From Microbacterium sp. lyk4-40-TSB-66 (GTDB lineage Bacteria > Actinomycetota > Actinomycetes > Actinomycetales > Microbacteriaceae): DNA of 64,000 nt. The stretch lies in assembly GCF_030209475.1 (NCBI RefSeq), contig NZ_JARVRW010000011.1:62001-126000 (forward strand). The letters run 5' to 3'. Numbering within the stretch: the first letter of the stretch is position 1; every line of letters starts with the position of its first letter. The notes under the pieces were generated by a model. That model saw only the letters and a program-made list of their open reading frames with translations, was not told the origin of the DNA and made no database searches. The position numbers and the translations under genes were made by a program. Of this stretch, positions 32,446-41,978 are shown in pieces.

Positions 32446-33810
32446 TCACTCCTCCCGATCGGTACCCGGCGGGTCGGCCTCCGTCGTCGGTGTGTCGGTC
32501 GTCGCCCCCTCAGACGCGCCTTCGAGAGGCTGATCGTTCGGGGTGTGCGAGCCTCGGGGCACGGCGCGCAGCAACTCGTTCATCTCGGCCAGGAAGCTGC
32601 CGAGCTGCTGCTGCTGCCAGCGCAGGTCGCGGGCGCGGTCCTCCGCGTCGCGCAGCACCCCGACGCTGTGCGAGGTGATCGTGTCGGCGATGCGCTTCGC
32701 CTTCTCTCCTGCGTCGTCGAGGATCTCGCGGGCTCGCACCTGCGCGTCGGCTTCGACCTGCTGGGCCTGGGCGCGGGCGAGCCGCTCGAAGTCGTCGGCT
32801 CGTGCACTGATACGCCGCGCGTGCTCGAGGGCGGCGGCCACCTGCTCGTTCGCGTCCTCCGTGATGCGCTCGGCGTGCGCCACAGCCTGATTGTGCAGAA
32901 CGAGGAACTCCTGCTGCGCTTCGTCCTGACGTCGGGTGAGGGACTCTTCGAACTCCAGCACGCGCGCGGTCATCTCGCGCACGTCGCGCTCCGCCGCGGA
33001 TCGGAGCTCGCTCGTCTCGCGCGACACCATCGACCGCAGCGCCGCGGCGCCCCTCTCGGATTCGGTGCGCACGGCGGCGGCCTCGCGCTCGGCCTGAGCG
33101 ACGCGCTCCGCCGCGTGCGCGCTCTCGCGGTCGAGGCGTGCCGCGTGCGCCGTCGCCTCCGTCTCGATCCGCAGGCGCACCTGATCTGCATCGTGGTGCG
33201 CCTCGGCGCGCAGTCGCGTCTGTTCGGCGACGGCCTCTTCGCGCAGGGATGCCGCTTCGTCGCGCGCGCTCGCGAGCAGTCTCTCCGCCTGGGCGACGGC
33301 GTTCTGCACCAGCACGGACGCCTGCTCCTCGGCCACGCGCAGGATCGCATCGAACTGCTGGCGTTCCTGCTGCGGGTCGGGATGCTCGCTGCGGCCCGCG
33401 GCGAACTCCGCCGACAGCGCCGTCACCCGCATCTCGGCATCCGCCGCGCGTGCCGCGGCCTCACGCGCCTGCTCCTGCAGGGCGGCGGTCTCTTCGGCGC
33501 GCAGACGCGCGGACTCCTCGAGCTCCCGATCGTGCTCGGCTCGTTGCTGGGCGAAGACCGCTTCCGCGTGTCGTTTCGCTTCGCGTGCGTCCGCGGTGGC
33601 ACGTGCCACGCGCTCGCCGAGATCGCGAACGGCATCGTCGACGGCCTCACGGTCGTAGCCGCGGAAGCCGACGGGGAATGCCGGTGCGGGTCGATCGTCC
33701 GATCCGGTCTGATTCAGCAGCGCGTCCAGCAGAGACGCGCCGGCCCCGGTGCCCACCGGAGCGGACCCGCGATCACGTCGCGTGCCGTCGGGTTCGTCGC
33801 TCTCTGTCAC
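32446..33810 (-). CDS. Long coiled-coil protein, DivIVA-like
   Basis: 454 residues. The N-terminal FPVGFRGYDREAVDDAVRDL resembles the DivIVA/GpsB membrane-binding motif; a Glu/Ala/Arg-rich coiled coil then runs to about residue 410, followed by a Thr/Glu-rich tail. Such proteins organise cell poles or cytoskeletal scaffolds in actinobacteria. Start GTG 33810 has GGAGG upstream. A strong hairpin lies 90 bp upstream. Whether it marks poles or EPS sites is not shown. Confidence 0.75.
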   Translation of the reverse strand: MTESDEPDGTRRDRGSAPVGTGAGASLLDALLNQTGSDDRPAPAFPVGFRGYDREAVDDAVRDLGERVARATADAREAKRHAEAVFAQQRAEHDRELEESARLRAEETAALQEQAREAAARAADAEMRVTALSAEFAAGRSEHPDPQQERQQFDAILRVAEEQASVLVQNAVAQAERLLASARDEAASLREEAVAEQTRLRAEAHHDADQVRLRIETEATAHAARLDRESAHAAERVAQAEREAAAVRTESERGAAALRSMVSRETSELRSAAERDVREMTARVLEFEESLTRRQDEAQQEFLVLHNQAVAHAERITEDANEQVAAALEHARRISARADDFERLARAQAQQVEADAQVRAREILDDAGEKAKRIADTITSHSVGVLRDAEDRARDLRWQQQQLGSFLAEMNELLRAVPRGSHTPNDQPLEGASEGATTDTPTTEADPPGTDREE

Positions 33811-34377
33811 GGGAGTCCTCCTCGGTTCGGACGCCCGTGCCGGACGTCGCTCGGGTCGCAAGGGCCAGGCGCGTCGGCTGAGACGCCGGTCCGTAAGGAA
33901 TGCGCGGTCCCGGGCTCGGGTGCCGGAGCCGCGGGACCGCGCATCGGGGAGAGCGATCGCTTTCGCAGAGGCGGGTCTTGGGGGAGAACCACTCGACGAC
34001 CGCTCGATGTCGAGGCTGGCATACCCGGGGGTGGCAACTGCGGGACGGGGCCCTTTTCTCACCCGTGGGTTCGCCCCTCGGGGGCGTCCTCGCCCACGAC
34101 GGAACCGTTCTCCCCCCGGGGAGGCGCGGACGATTCGCCAGGGGGTGCGAGAGGGTCCTGCGGGGGAGAGGTGCGGGCAGAGCGGCGTCCAGCGGTGCGG
34201 CCCCCCGGCTCGCAGGCGACGCGTTCGCTCTGCCCGCCCGTCCAGCTTGGTGCGGGGCGTCCGTCCGCGCGGACGCCCCGGCGCGAAATCACCCGCGTCG
34301 AGGGACAGATCACCTCGCTCCACCGAGAGCGGGCGGGAGGAGACGATAGGGTGGCCGAGCCCGACCAGGAGGAGCCG
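33811..34377. other. Gene-free, hairpin-rich 567-bp region
   Basis: No convincing ORF is visible on either strand. Inverted repeats occur at 33900-33944 (13-bp stem extended by five more pairs), 34072-34086, about 34110-34123 and 34253-34280 (11 bp). It could hold terminators, a structured 5' leader of the coiled-coil gene, or a noncoding RNA. I could not match it to rnpB, tmRNA or 6C RNA. Confidence 0.5.
33900..33944 (-). terminator. Strong hairpin upstream of the DivIVA-like gene
   Basis: Arms 33900-33912 and 33932-33944 are perfectly complementary and an inner GGCTC/GAGCC extends the stem with one bulge. On the minus strand it is followed by a short pyrimidine-rich TTCCTTA, giving a terminator or attenuator-like shape 90 bp before the GTG start. 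Confidence 0.5.
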
Positions 34378-35070
34378 ATGACCGACACTCTCGAACGGCC
34401 CGTCGACGCGCAATCCGGGCACGGGACCGCACGCCCGGCGCGGCTGGCTCTCTTCGGCGCGATCTCCGCTTTCGCCAGTGCCGCCCTCATCTGGATCTGT
34501 CGGGCGGGCGACCCTACCGTGCACTACGTCAGTCAGCTCGGGGCGACGGGGATGCCGACCGCGCCGCTGTTCAATCTTGCGCTTCTGCTCTTGGCGGTGG
34601 CGGCGGTCCTGGTCGACCGCGCCACTCTCACCCGCGGGGCCGGGTACGTGGTGGGGTGGCCGGTGGCGACGACCCTCCTGGTGTGCGGCCTGTGCTTCGG
34701 GGTGGCATCCGTTGTCACCTGTTCGCCGGGCTGCCCCGTTCCCTTCACACCCGGCGCCTTGGTGCAGGACTTCGTGCACATCTCGTTCGCGGTGCTGGGC
34801 TTCGTGCTGGCGATCGTGGCCATGGGTCAGGTCGCCGCGCTCCGTCGTCGTCCGTGGATGCGGGCGGCCAGCATCGTCACCCTGGTCGCGGTGGGTGCCA
34901 CCTCGCTCACGGGCGCCATGATCGCCCTGTTCAAGGGCGACACCGTCCTCGGCGGCAACCTGGAATTCACCGCCGCCACGCTCGCCATCGCCTGGTTCGG
35001 GGTCTTCGGCCTGCAGGTGGCCGCTGATCATCGCGCGTCGCGCCGGACCGCCGCACGATCCGATGGCTGA
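34378..35070 (+). CDS. DUF998-family membrane protein
   Basis: 230 residues, six predicted membrane helices, with VTCSPGCPVPF between helices and an even helix spacing typical of DUF998. Role unknown. The start ATG 34378 is preceded by AGGAGGAGCCG. The next gene overlaps by 8 bp, so the two are translationally coupled. Confidence 0.8.
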   Translation: MTDTLERPVDAQSGHGTARPARLALFGAISAFASAALIWICRAGDPTVHYVSQLGATGMPTAPLFNLALLLLAVAAVLVDRATLTRGAGYVVGWPVATTLLVCGLCFGVASVVTCSPGCPVPFTPGALVQDFVHISFAVLGFVLAIVAMGQVAALRRRPWMRAASIVTLVAVGATSLTGAMIALFKGDTVLGGNLEFTAATLAIAWFGVFGLQVAADHRASRRTAARSDG

Positions 35071-35314
35071 CGGCGGTCGCCGAGGGAGTGCGCCCCTCCG
35101 ACTCCGGCGCCTCCGTCTGGTGCTGTCCTGGGTTCTCCCCCTCGCATCGTTCGTCGTCATCCTTCTCGTGCTCCGCGGCGCCGGTGTTCCGCTGTCCGTG
35201 CCCGGGGTCGTCGTCGTCCTGATCGTGCTCGCGATCGCTCGCGTGATCGGGGCGCGGTCGCGGCGACGCCGCCGCCGCGACCGCGCGCTCACCCCTCCGG
35301 ATCGGTCTCGATGA
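35063..35314 (+). CDS. Small two-helix membrane protein
   Basis: 83 residues with basic ends and two hydrophobic segments (about residues 18-38 and 45-62). It overlaps the DUF998 gene by 8 bp upstream and the LuxR-type gene by 26 bp tail-to-tail. No family recognised. Confidence 0.65.
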   Translation: MADGGRRGSAPLRLRRLRLVLSWVLPLASFVVILLVLRGAGVPLSVPGVVVVLIVLAIARVIGARSRRRRRRDRALTPPDRSR

Positions 35315-37760
35315 GCCCCCAGGCGTGGGCGGCCCTGATCGCGCTCGATCGGTCGGAGACACCGAGCTTCCGATAGAGACTCTGCAACTGCGTCTTGACC
35401 GTGTTGGGCGAGACCACGAGGGCCCTCGCGATATCGGCGATGGTCGACGTCGGGGTGAGGTGCACGAGGACCACCTGCTCGCGCTTCGTCAGGTGCGGGA
35501 CGCTGACCGATGAGGCGAAAAACGAGCATCTGCGGGTGATCTCGTCCCTCGAGGCGGGCGAGAGCATCTGCAGCACGAGCGCCCGATCCTCCGGCGCGAC
35601 GGCACTCCACGGACTCCACAGGTCGTATCGCGCACTCAGGGCTTCTGCCCGCTGCGCTGCTGTGCGGTGCGCGGCCACGCCGTTCAAGCGCACGTCCGCC
35701 ACGACGCTCACGACGAGACTCTCGAGCGCGGCCCGCGGCGCAGGCTCGTGGTGCAGCCCCCACTTGACGCTCATCACGAAGGCTTCATGCGCCCGTCCCG
35801 CGTACAGCTGAGACAGGGCGATCGCCGGTGCCGTCGTCGACGCGAGAGCGAACGGTCCCTCGAACAGGGAGAGGGCTTTCCGGGCCTGGCGGAGGGCGAT
35901 GAGGACCTTGGCCCGCGCGGTGAGGATCTGGGTGGACTGGTAGTGGGAGGGTGGCGTGCTCCGGGCCCGCACCATCCAGGTGCGCAGGAGTCCGAGCGCG
36001 TCGGACGCCGACCCCGACAGCAGGAACGACAGAGCGTGCACCCCGGCCGCGAACGGCCACAGCTCGCGGGCTCCCGCCGTCGCCGGGATGCCGTCGAGCA
36101 GTGCGCGCGCACCCGCTGCGTCCCCCGCCTCCAGCTGCAACCACGCTTCCGCGAGTCGGATGCCCTCCCCCCACGGGGAGACGCGCCAGTTGTCGTCCCT
36201 GCCGGGGGTCAGCACCTGACGCGCGCCTCGCACGTCTCCCTCGAGCAGGTCGAGGATCGCGATGACGCCGCGGGCGCGCATGCGACGGGCCGGGGGAGCG
36301 GCGCCTTCGACCTGGGTGAGCGCCGCGCGCGCGTCGCGGAGCTTGCCCATCGCGAACGCGGTCATCCCGATCTGGTACCAGGGCTCGCAGAAGACCTCGG
36401 GGCGCAGCTCCCGCGATCTGCGGACGACGTCGCCGAGCATCGCCGCCGCTTCGGTGGAGAGCGCGAAGCGCCCGGCCGCGCGCAGGAGGCTCACACGCAG
36501 GATCAGGGCGTCGACGTTGCCGGATGCGGCGCTCTTGGCATCCGGGAGCTGACCGAGTGCGGTGACGACGAGCCCGGGAGTGTCGAGCGATGTCGCCGTC
36601 ACGGGATCGAGCATCAGCAGGACGTCGACCACCGCGGGCGTCATGGACGCGTGTGCGCGCAGATGCGCGACCAGCCGCTCGAAACCCTCCGGGTCGCGCG
36701 CCCAGATCTCAGGGCCCGACGAGCGCAGCACACCGGCGAGCGTCGCCCACTGGGCCGCGTCGGCCGCCAACTGGGCGGCGAGCAGGGGTTCGCCGCCGTC
36801 GACGAGGTGGGCGAGCAGGCGGAGGCGGGCACGTCCCACGTCGTCGGGCCTGCGCTCGGTGATCTCCCGCAACCACTGCTCCCGGATGGGCTCGGCGAGG
36901 GTCAGGCGCGTCGAACTCGGCCACATGAAACCCGCGTCCCGAAGGTGGGCGACCAACTCGCCCGTCGATCCCGACAGCGGATCCACCCCCATCGCATCGG
37001 CGATCGCCACGGTCACGTGGGGGGCGACGGCGAGGAGGCGCACGTCATCCGACACGGGCACGTCGAGACGCTGCTCGAGATCCGCGGTCAACGCGGCGTT
37101 GGCGTACTCGGCCACCGCCATCGCCTCGTCGCGCGTGCGCAGCGGCATCCCCTCGAGGCGGAGCCGGGCGCTGGCCAGCTGCACGAGGGCGGGCCAGCCG
37201 TGGGTGCGCTCTGCGAGCGCGTCGATGCCCACCTCCGTCGTCGCGACCCCGTTCAGTTCCAGGACCTCCGCGAGCTCGTCCCTCGTCATGAGCAGGTGCT
37301 CGGCGGGGATCACCTGCACGTCGAACTCGAGGGCGACCAGCGGGCTCTCCAACCCCGTCGCCTGCCGGGTGGCCACGACGATCTGCAGGTTCGGGTCGGA
37401 GCGGAGGAGGTGCAGCAGGTGGTCGGTCGACAGCCCCGCTCCCTCGACGTGATTGTCGATCAGCAGAACGTGCGCGCTCGGGCCCTCGTCGAACGCCGCG
37501 AGGATCTGCGGAATGCTCTCGGGGGTGGTCAGGCTGCCGTCGATGAACTGGACGCCGCGCTGGGTGTCGTCGTCGAGAGAGGCCGCGAACTGCCGGAGCA
37601 GAGACGTCTTGCCGACGCCGGCCGGTCCCCGCAGCAGCACCACGTCGCTGGTGAGCGCGTCGCGCAGAAGGGCGAGGGAATGGGTGCGTGAGGCCCAGAA
37701 TCGGCTGATGCGCCGAACCGCACGCACGGCGGTGGGAACGGTGTCCACGTCGATGAGCAT
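35289..37760 (-). CDS. MalT-like LuxR-family transcriptional regulator
   Basis: 823 residues: an N-terminal STAND-type ATPase with Walker A GPAGVGKT (45-52), a long TPR-like middle, and a C-terminal LuxR helix-turn-helix (LTKREQVVLV ... SPNTVKTQLQSLYRKLGVSDR). It should be a large ATP-dependent activator. ATG 37760 follows TGGAGGTATCG. It diverges from the tyrosine-autokinase gene and is a candidate regulator of exopolysaccharide genes; evidence is positional only. Confidence 0.9.
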   Translation of the reverse strand: MLIDVDTVPTAVRAVRRISRFWASRTHSLALLRDALTSDVVLLRGPAGVGKTSLLRQFAASLDDDTQRGVQFIDGSLTTPESIPQILAAFDEGPSAHVLLIDNHVEGAGLSTDHLLHLLRSDPNLQIVVATRQATGLESPLVALEFDVQVIPAEHLLMTRDELAEVLELNGVATTEVGIDALAERTHGWPALVQLASARLRLEGMPLRTRDEAMAVAEYANAALTADLEQRLDVPVSDDVRLLAVAPHVTVAIADAMGVDPLSGSTGELVAHLRDAGFMWPSSTRLTLAEPIREQWLREITERRPDDVGRARLRLLAHLVDGGEPLLAAQLAADAAQWATLAGVLRSSGPEIWARDPEGFERLVAHLRAHASMTPAVVDVLLMLDPVTATSLDTPGLVVTALGQLPDAKSAASGNVDALILRVSLLRAAGRFALSTEAAAMLGDVVRRSRELRPEVFCEPWYQIGMTAFAMGKLRDARAALTQVEGAAPPARRMRARGVIAILDLLEGDVRGARQVLTPGRDDNWRVSPWGEGIRLAEAWLQLEAGDAAGARALLDGIPATAGARELWPFAAGVHALSFLLSGSASDALGLLRTWMVRARSTPPSHYQSTQILTARAKVLIALRQARKALSLFEGPFALASTTAPAIALSQLYAGRAHEAFVMSVKWGLHHEPAPRAALESLVVSVVADVRLNGVAAHRTAAQRAEALSARYDLWSPWSAVAPEDRALVLQMLSPASRDEITRRCSFFASSVSVPHLTKREQVVLVHLTPTSTIADIARALVVSPNTVKTQLQSLYRKLGVSDRSSAIRAAHAWGLIETDPEG

Positions 37761-38074
37761 CGATACCTCCAGGTGGTCGGGACGACCTCTCCTCGGGCGG
37801 GCGAAGAGGTTCGTCATCGCGGCGAGACCTCCACCGCGTGTAGATGATCCTGTGGGTGAAGACGAGCGGGAGCGGGCGAAAAACGCATCTTTCATCCCCC
37901 TCGTCATCCCCTTCTCACCCCTCGTGGCGTCACCCTTTTGTTCGCCCCGACCCCCGTTCTCTGCCGCCTTCGCCCGCCGGGCGGGGTCCGCCGGCGCATC
38001 TTCATCGGCTCCTGCGTATGCCTATGCTGCGGGCGACCGACGGTGCCGCCGTCGCGTCGCGAAAGGCGGACGTT
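37761..38074. promoter_or_regulatory. Divergent promoter region between LuxR and kinase genes
   Basis: No gene is visible in these 314 bp. On the plus strand TATGCT (38023-38028) with TTCATC upstream forms a plausible promoter about 40 bp before the kinase start. The stretch 37890-37960 is pyrimidine-rich with repeated TCACCC/CACCC units that could be activator sites. Confidence 0.45.
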
Positions 38075-39730
38075 GTGGACATTCAACGGATGGTGCGCGT
38101 CGTGCGCGCGTATTGGAAGGCGATCGTCGCCCTGATCGTCGTGGGTGGGCTGGCGGGGTTCGGGTGGAGCTCGCTCCAGCCGCGGGTCTACACCGCGGAC
38201 GCGAGCGGCTACGTGGCAGCCGTGGCATCCGACGGTTCCACCGGCGCCGCGCTCGCGGGCGATCAGCTCGCCCTGTCCAAGGTGAAGTCGTTCATCGACA
38301 TGGGCTACTGGCGCAGCGTCGCCGAGACCGCGCGGGGGCAGCTGGGGCTCTCCGACAGCCCGGAATCGCTCGTGCAGCGCGTCCGGGTCTCGAACCCCAT
38401 CGACACCGTCAACGTCCGAGTGGATGCCACCGGCCCGACGCCGGAGTCCGCGCGGGATCTCGCCGAAGCGTGGATCCGCGGCATGACCCAGGAGGTCGAC
38501 CAGCTCGAGACGGGCGGGGGCGGTCAGAGCGCGGTGCGACTCGTCGCCGGTGACTCGGCCCGTCTGCCGACAGCCCCCTCGTCGCCGAACGTGCGGCTCG
38601 ACGTCAGCCTCGGAGCGCTCGCCGGTGGAGTCGCCGGGCTCATCTTCGCCCTCGTCCGGCGGGCGTTCGACCGGCGGGTGCGCTCGGCGCGCGACATCAC
38701 CGACGCCGTCGACGCCTCGGTCGTCGGCGTCCTCCCCGTCGACAAGGAGCTGGCCGGCGGGCGCGCCGTGTTCTCCTTCGACGACATCAAGGACGGGCGC
38801 GGGTCCTTCGCCCACAAGGAGGCGATGCGCGAGCTGCGCACCAACCTGCAGTACGTCGACGTCGACCGTCCCGCCCGTGTGCTGGTGGTCACGAGCCCGC
38901 TCCCCGGTGACGGCAAGTCGACCATCGCCGCGAACCTCGCCGTCAGCATCGCCGCGACGGGGCAGTCCGTCGTCCTCATCGACGCCGACATGCGGCGCCC
39001 GGTCGTGGGCGGGATGTTCGGGTTCTCCGACGACGTGGGTCTGTCGGACGTCCTGGCCGGCCGTGCGCAGATCGAACAGGTCGCCCACCAGGTGGACGAA
39101 CATGGTCGGCTGTTCGTGGTGGCGGCGGGGCGCACGCCCCCCAACCCGAGCGAGATGGTGGGGTCGCAGCGCATGCAGTCGCTCGCCCGCAAGCTCGCGG
39201 ACGACATGGTCGTCATCGTCGATTCGCCGCCGACCCTCGCCGTCGCCGACGCGGCCGTGATCGCGAGCTGGGCCGACGGCGCCGTGCTCGTCGTGACCGC
39301 CGGGCGTACGACCGACGACATGCTGACCCGCGCGACCGAGAACATCGCCAAGACCCGCGGGCATCTCCTGGGTGTCGTGCTGAACCGGATGCCGTTGCGC
39401 GGGGCCGATTCCGGCTACTACGGATCGCAGTACGGCGGATACTACGGCTACGGCTACGGGATGCCGCGGTCCTCGGTGAAGGGCTGGCGGCGTCTGAGTC
39501 TGCGCCGACGCGGCAAGAAAGCCGAAGCCGTCCCGGCCGAGCAGGAGGCGGCGCCGCGCCGGCGGTCCGGCGGGCTGCCGCCGGAGAACGTCAGCGGGTT
39601 GCGCACCCTGTCGCAGCGGAGGACGTCATCCACGGCCGAGGGTGATGTCCAGAGTGAAATCGCGGTGCCGTCCGCGGAGGAACCGACCGCCGTCGACACG
39701 GTGAGCCGTCGTCGCACCCGCCGCGGCTGA
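38075..39730 (+). CDS. Polysaccharide-biosynthesis tyrosine autokinase (BY-kinase, Wzc/CpsD fusion type)
   Basis: 551 residues: an N-terminal Wzz-like chain-length part with one helix at about residues 18-38 and another near 190-210, then a cytoplasmic kinase with Walker A SPLPGDGKST (about 274), Walker A' VVLIDADMRRP (about 300) and a Tyr cluster (about residues 447-462, nine tyrosines) for autophosphorylation. It controls polymer length and export. The start GTG 38075 has AAAGG upstream. A phosphatase gene that could reverse it lies at 43589-44254. Confidence 0.92.
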   Translation: MDIQRMVRVVRAYWKAIVALIVVGGLAGFGWSSLQPRVYTADASGYVAAVASDGSTGAALAGDQLALSKVKSFIDMGYWRSVAETARGQLGLSDSPESLVQRVRVSNPIDTVNVRVDATGPTPESARDLAEAWIRGMTQEVDQLETGGGGQSAVRLVAGDSARLPTAPSSPNVRLDVSLGALAGGVAGLIFALVRRAFDRRVRSARDITDAVDASVVGVLPVDKELAGGRAVFSFDDIKDGRGSFAHKEAMRELRTNLQYVDVDRPARVLVVTSPLPGDGKSTIAANLAVSIAATGQSVVLIDADMRRPVVGGMFGFSDDVGLSDVLAGRAQIEQVAHQVDEHGRLFVVAAGRTPPNPSEMVGSQRMQSLARKLADDMVVIVDSPPTLAVADAAVIASWADGAVLVVTAGRTTDDMLTRATENIAKTRGHLLGVVLNRMPLRGADSGYYGSQYGGYYGYGYGMPRSSVKGWRRLSLRRRGKKAEAVPAEQEAAPRRRSGGLPPENVSGLRTLSQRRTSSTAEGDVQSEIAVPSAEEPTAVDTVSRRRTRRG

Positions 39731-39743
39731 TCACCCGCACGGA

Positions 39744-39787
39744 CACGACGAAGGCGCCGGCTCCTGAGAGCCGGCGCCTTCGTCGTG
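39744..39787. terminator. Bidirectional terminator between kinase and glycosylphosphotransferase genes
   Basis: A perfect 20-bp stem with a CTGA loop, the longest in the window, lies between the two converging genes and serves both. Confidence 0.9.
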
Positions 39788-39788
39788 T

Positions 39789-41258
39789 TCAGTGCGCGGT
39801 GCCGCCCGGGGCGAGCACCGCCTTGAAGGTACGGAGCAGGATGACGATGTCGCCGACGAGCGACCAGTTCTCGACGTAGAACAGGTCGAGGCGGATGGCG
39901 TCATCCCACGCCAGCGCCGATCGCCCGCTGACCTGCCAGAGCCCGCTCATCCCCGGACGCACGATGAGGCGGCGGTGGGCGTCGTCATCGTAGAACTCCA
40001 CCTCGGCCTCGCGCTGCGGTCGAGGACCCACGAGGCTCATCTGACCCCCCAGGACGTTGAACAGCTGCGGCAGCTCGTCGAGCGAGAATTTGCGGAGCCA
40101 CCGTCCGACAGGCGTGATGCGGGGGTCGTTCTCCACCTTGAACAGGGGCGTGCCGTCGCGGCCCTGCTCGCTGAGCAGCTGTTGGAGGCGGGAATCCGCG
40201 CCATCCACCATGGAGCGGAACTTCAGCATGCCGAAGCGGCTGCCGCCCTGGCCGACGCGTTCCTGGCGATACAGGATCGGTCCGGGACCGGACGCGCGCA
40301 CGAGCACGGCCAGCGCGGCGAAGACCGGCGACAGGAGGACGACGAGCAGGCCCGCTCCCGCGATGTCGAACGCGCGCTTGAGGACGCGTTGCGTCATCGA
40401 GTACTGCGGGGTCTCGATGTGCACCAGCGGGAGTCCCGCGACGGGGCGCGTGTGCAACCGGGGGCCGGCCACATCGGTGAGGTTCACGGCGACGATGAGG
40501 TGCTGGCGTCCCGGGTCGAGGCTCCAGCCGATCCGCCGGATGTCGTGCGCATCCACCACGGCGCCGCCGGACACCAGGACACTGTCGGCATCGAGGTCGT
40601 CGAGCCGTCGGCGCAGGTGCCGTGCCTGCTCCTCCGACCACGTCGATCCGAACGCGGCGCGGTCGAGGGTGTGGACTCCGACGACCTGGAGCCCCGCCGA
40701 CGGCTGGCGGGCGAGCTCGGTGGCGACGCGGGCGTTCTCCTCCGCGCTGCCGATCAGCACGACCCGCGCGCTCATCGAGCCGCCCCGCCGTCTTCGCGCG
40801 AGCCCGCCTCGGCACAGGAGCCTGCCGACGATCAGCGCGAGGCAGCCGAGCGGGAGTCCGAGGAGGAAGTATCCGCGGGACAGTTCCGCCCCCGTCAGGT
40901 ACGCGACGATGGCCACCAGCCCGAACAACTGCACGGACGCGGCGACGACGAGACGGTACTCGGCGACGCCGTACCCGACGACGCGCGCTTGGCGGGTGCC
41001 CCAGAGCGACAGGGCGGCCATCCACGCGACGCTCAGTCCGACGGAGACGGTCGTGTACGAGAACGGTGAGGAGGCGACGGCGACGGGGTGCGGACCGAGC
41101 CAGAGGACCTGGGTGCCGAGGGTGACCGCCGTCACGACGACGGCGTCCACGACGGTCACCCAGCGCGCGTATCGACGCTGCCAGGAAGACGCGCGGGTGT
41201 GGGAGGTGAGGCTGCGGGACTGCTCGGGTGACTCGATGAGTGAGACGGATGTGCTCAT
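39789..41258 (-). CDS. Exopolysaccharide polyprenyl glycosylphosphotransferase
   Basis: 489 residues: five N-terminal helices, a CoA-binding-like central part, and a C-terminal sugar-phosphate transferase domain with KFRSMVDG, ENDPRITPVGRWLRK, DELPQLFNVLGGQMSLVGPRP. It starts repeat-unit synthesis by moving a sugar-1-phosphate from UDP-sugar to undecaprenyl phosphate. ATG 41258 follows GGAGCACAC. It is a paralogue of the gene at 49169-50716, sharing blocks such as GPRLHTRPVAGLPL. Confidence 0.93.
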   Translation of the reverse strand: MSTSVSLIESPEQSRSLTSHTRASSWQRRYARWVTVVDAVVVTAVTLGTQVLWLGPHPVAVASSPFSYTTVSVGLSVAWMAALSLWGTRQARVVGYGVAEYRLVVAASVQLFGLVAIVAYLTGAELSRGYFLLGLPLGCLALIVGRLLCRGGLARRRRGGSMSARVVLIGSAEENARVATELARQPSAGLQVVGVHTLDRAAFGSTWSEEQARHLRRRLDDLDADSVLVSGGAVVDAHDIRRIGWSLDPGRQHLIVAVNLTDVAGPRLHTRPVAGLPLVHIETPQYSMTQRVLKRAFDIAGAGLLVVLLSPVFAALAVLVRASGPGPILYRQERVGQGGSRFGMLKFRSMVDGADSRLQQLLSEQGRDGTPLFKVENDPRITPVGRWLRKFSLDELPQLFNVLGGQMSLVGPRPQREAEVEFYDDDAHRRLIVRPGMSGLWQVSGRSALAWDDAIRLDLFYVENWSLVGDIVILLRTFKAVLAPGGTAH

Positions 41259-41608
41259 GTGTGCTCCGTGGTCGATGCCCGTCGGATGTTCACGAGACCG
41301 GCGCCCGGGGTTGGACGCAGCGGTGGGCGCGGGCACTCTCCCATCGCCGCGCTGAAGCCCGACGGTGCGGCGTGACGGCGGGGGCGGGGTGAAGCGCCAC
41401 GCGACGGTTTCTCCTCGTGAGGCGACAGGCCTGTCGGAACCCGTCCGTCGACCGGGATCCCGCGTCGTCCGGCCACGATCGCCCCTCCCCTCACCCGCGC
41501 GGGAGGACCCCTCACCTCCGTCGGGCGCCACACAAGGTGGGGCGCACGAACGCTCTGAGAAATGTTTACATGTTCATGTGAGAGTGGGTGGGCCTGCAAG
41601 CTGGACCG
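41259..41608. promoter_or_regulatory. Gene-free 350-bp regulatory region
   Basis: No ORF of note. It contains the promoter region of the minus-strand transferase, a small hairpin at about 41524-41544 and, near the XRE gene, the inverted repeat ACATG-TT-CATGT (41568-41579) in an AT-richer stretch. Confidence 0.4.
41568..41579. promoter_or_regulatory. Palindrome upstream of the XRE regulator
   Basis: ACATGTTCATGT has perfectly inverted 5-bp arms and a 2-bp spacer, 30 bp before the start of the helix-turn-helix gene; a likely autoregulatory operator. Confidence 0.45.
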
Positions 41609-41884
41609 ATGAGCGACGAGCCCGACCCCTGGAACGACTTCGCGCGCGAGCTCGGCGCCCGGATGCTGCGCGCCCGAGCCGAGAAGCGGATGTCGCAGGA
41701 GCAGGTGGCTCACGCCGCGGGTCTCGCGACCTTCACCTACCGGAAGCTGGAGAAGGGCGAGTCGAACCCCGGTACGGCGGCGAATCCGAGGCTGCGCACA
41801 CTCGTGGCACTGGCCGACGTGCTCGGCGTGCCACTGCGCGAGCTGATCCCCACCCCTCCGGAGGGGCTTCCACCCGCGCACTGA
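41609..41884 (+). CDS. Small XRE-family helix-turn-helix regulator
   Basis: 91 residues, nearly all one Cro/C1-type domain: LGARMLRARAEKRMSQEQVAHAAGLATFTYRKLEKGESNP. Such solo domains act as small DNA-binding regulators, often in defence or cell-envelope control. ATG 41609 is chosen; GTG 41588 is possible. Targets unknown. Confidence 0.85.
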   Translation: MSDEPDPWNDFARELGARMLRARAEKRMSQEQVAHAAGLATFTYRKLEKGESNPGTAANPRLRTLVALADVLGVPLRELIPTPPEGLPPAH

Positions 41885-41978
41885 CCGCGATGTCGGAGGT
41901 TCGCGGTTCACTTCGTTCGTGCCCACCGATGTTCGGGTCGTCGTCGCGTGCGACGGCCCCGCGAGAAAGGTGTCAGGC

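Noticed and set aside
33811..34377. RNase P RNA, tmRNA or 6C RNA
   Set aside because: No hallmark sequences of rnpB or tmRNA were seen, and the C-rich loops do not form the twin hairpin of 6C RNA.
35289..35314. Frameshift or truncation at the overlap of the small membrane gene and the LuxR-type gene
   Set aside because: Both proteins end normally; a 26-bp tail-to-tail overlap is compatible with two intact genes.
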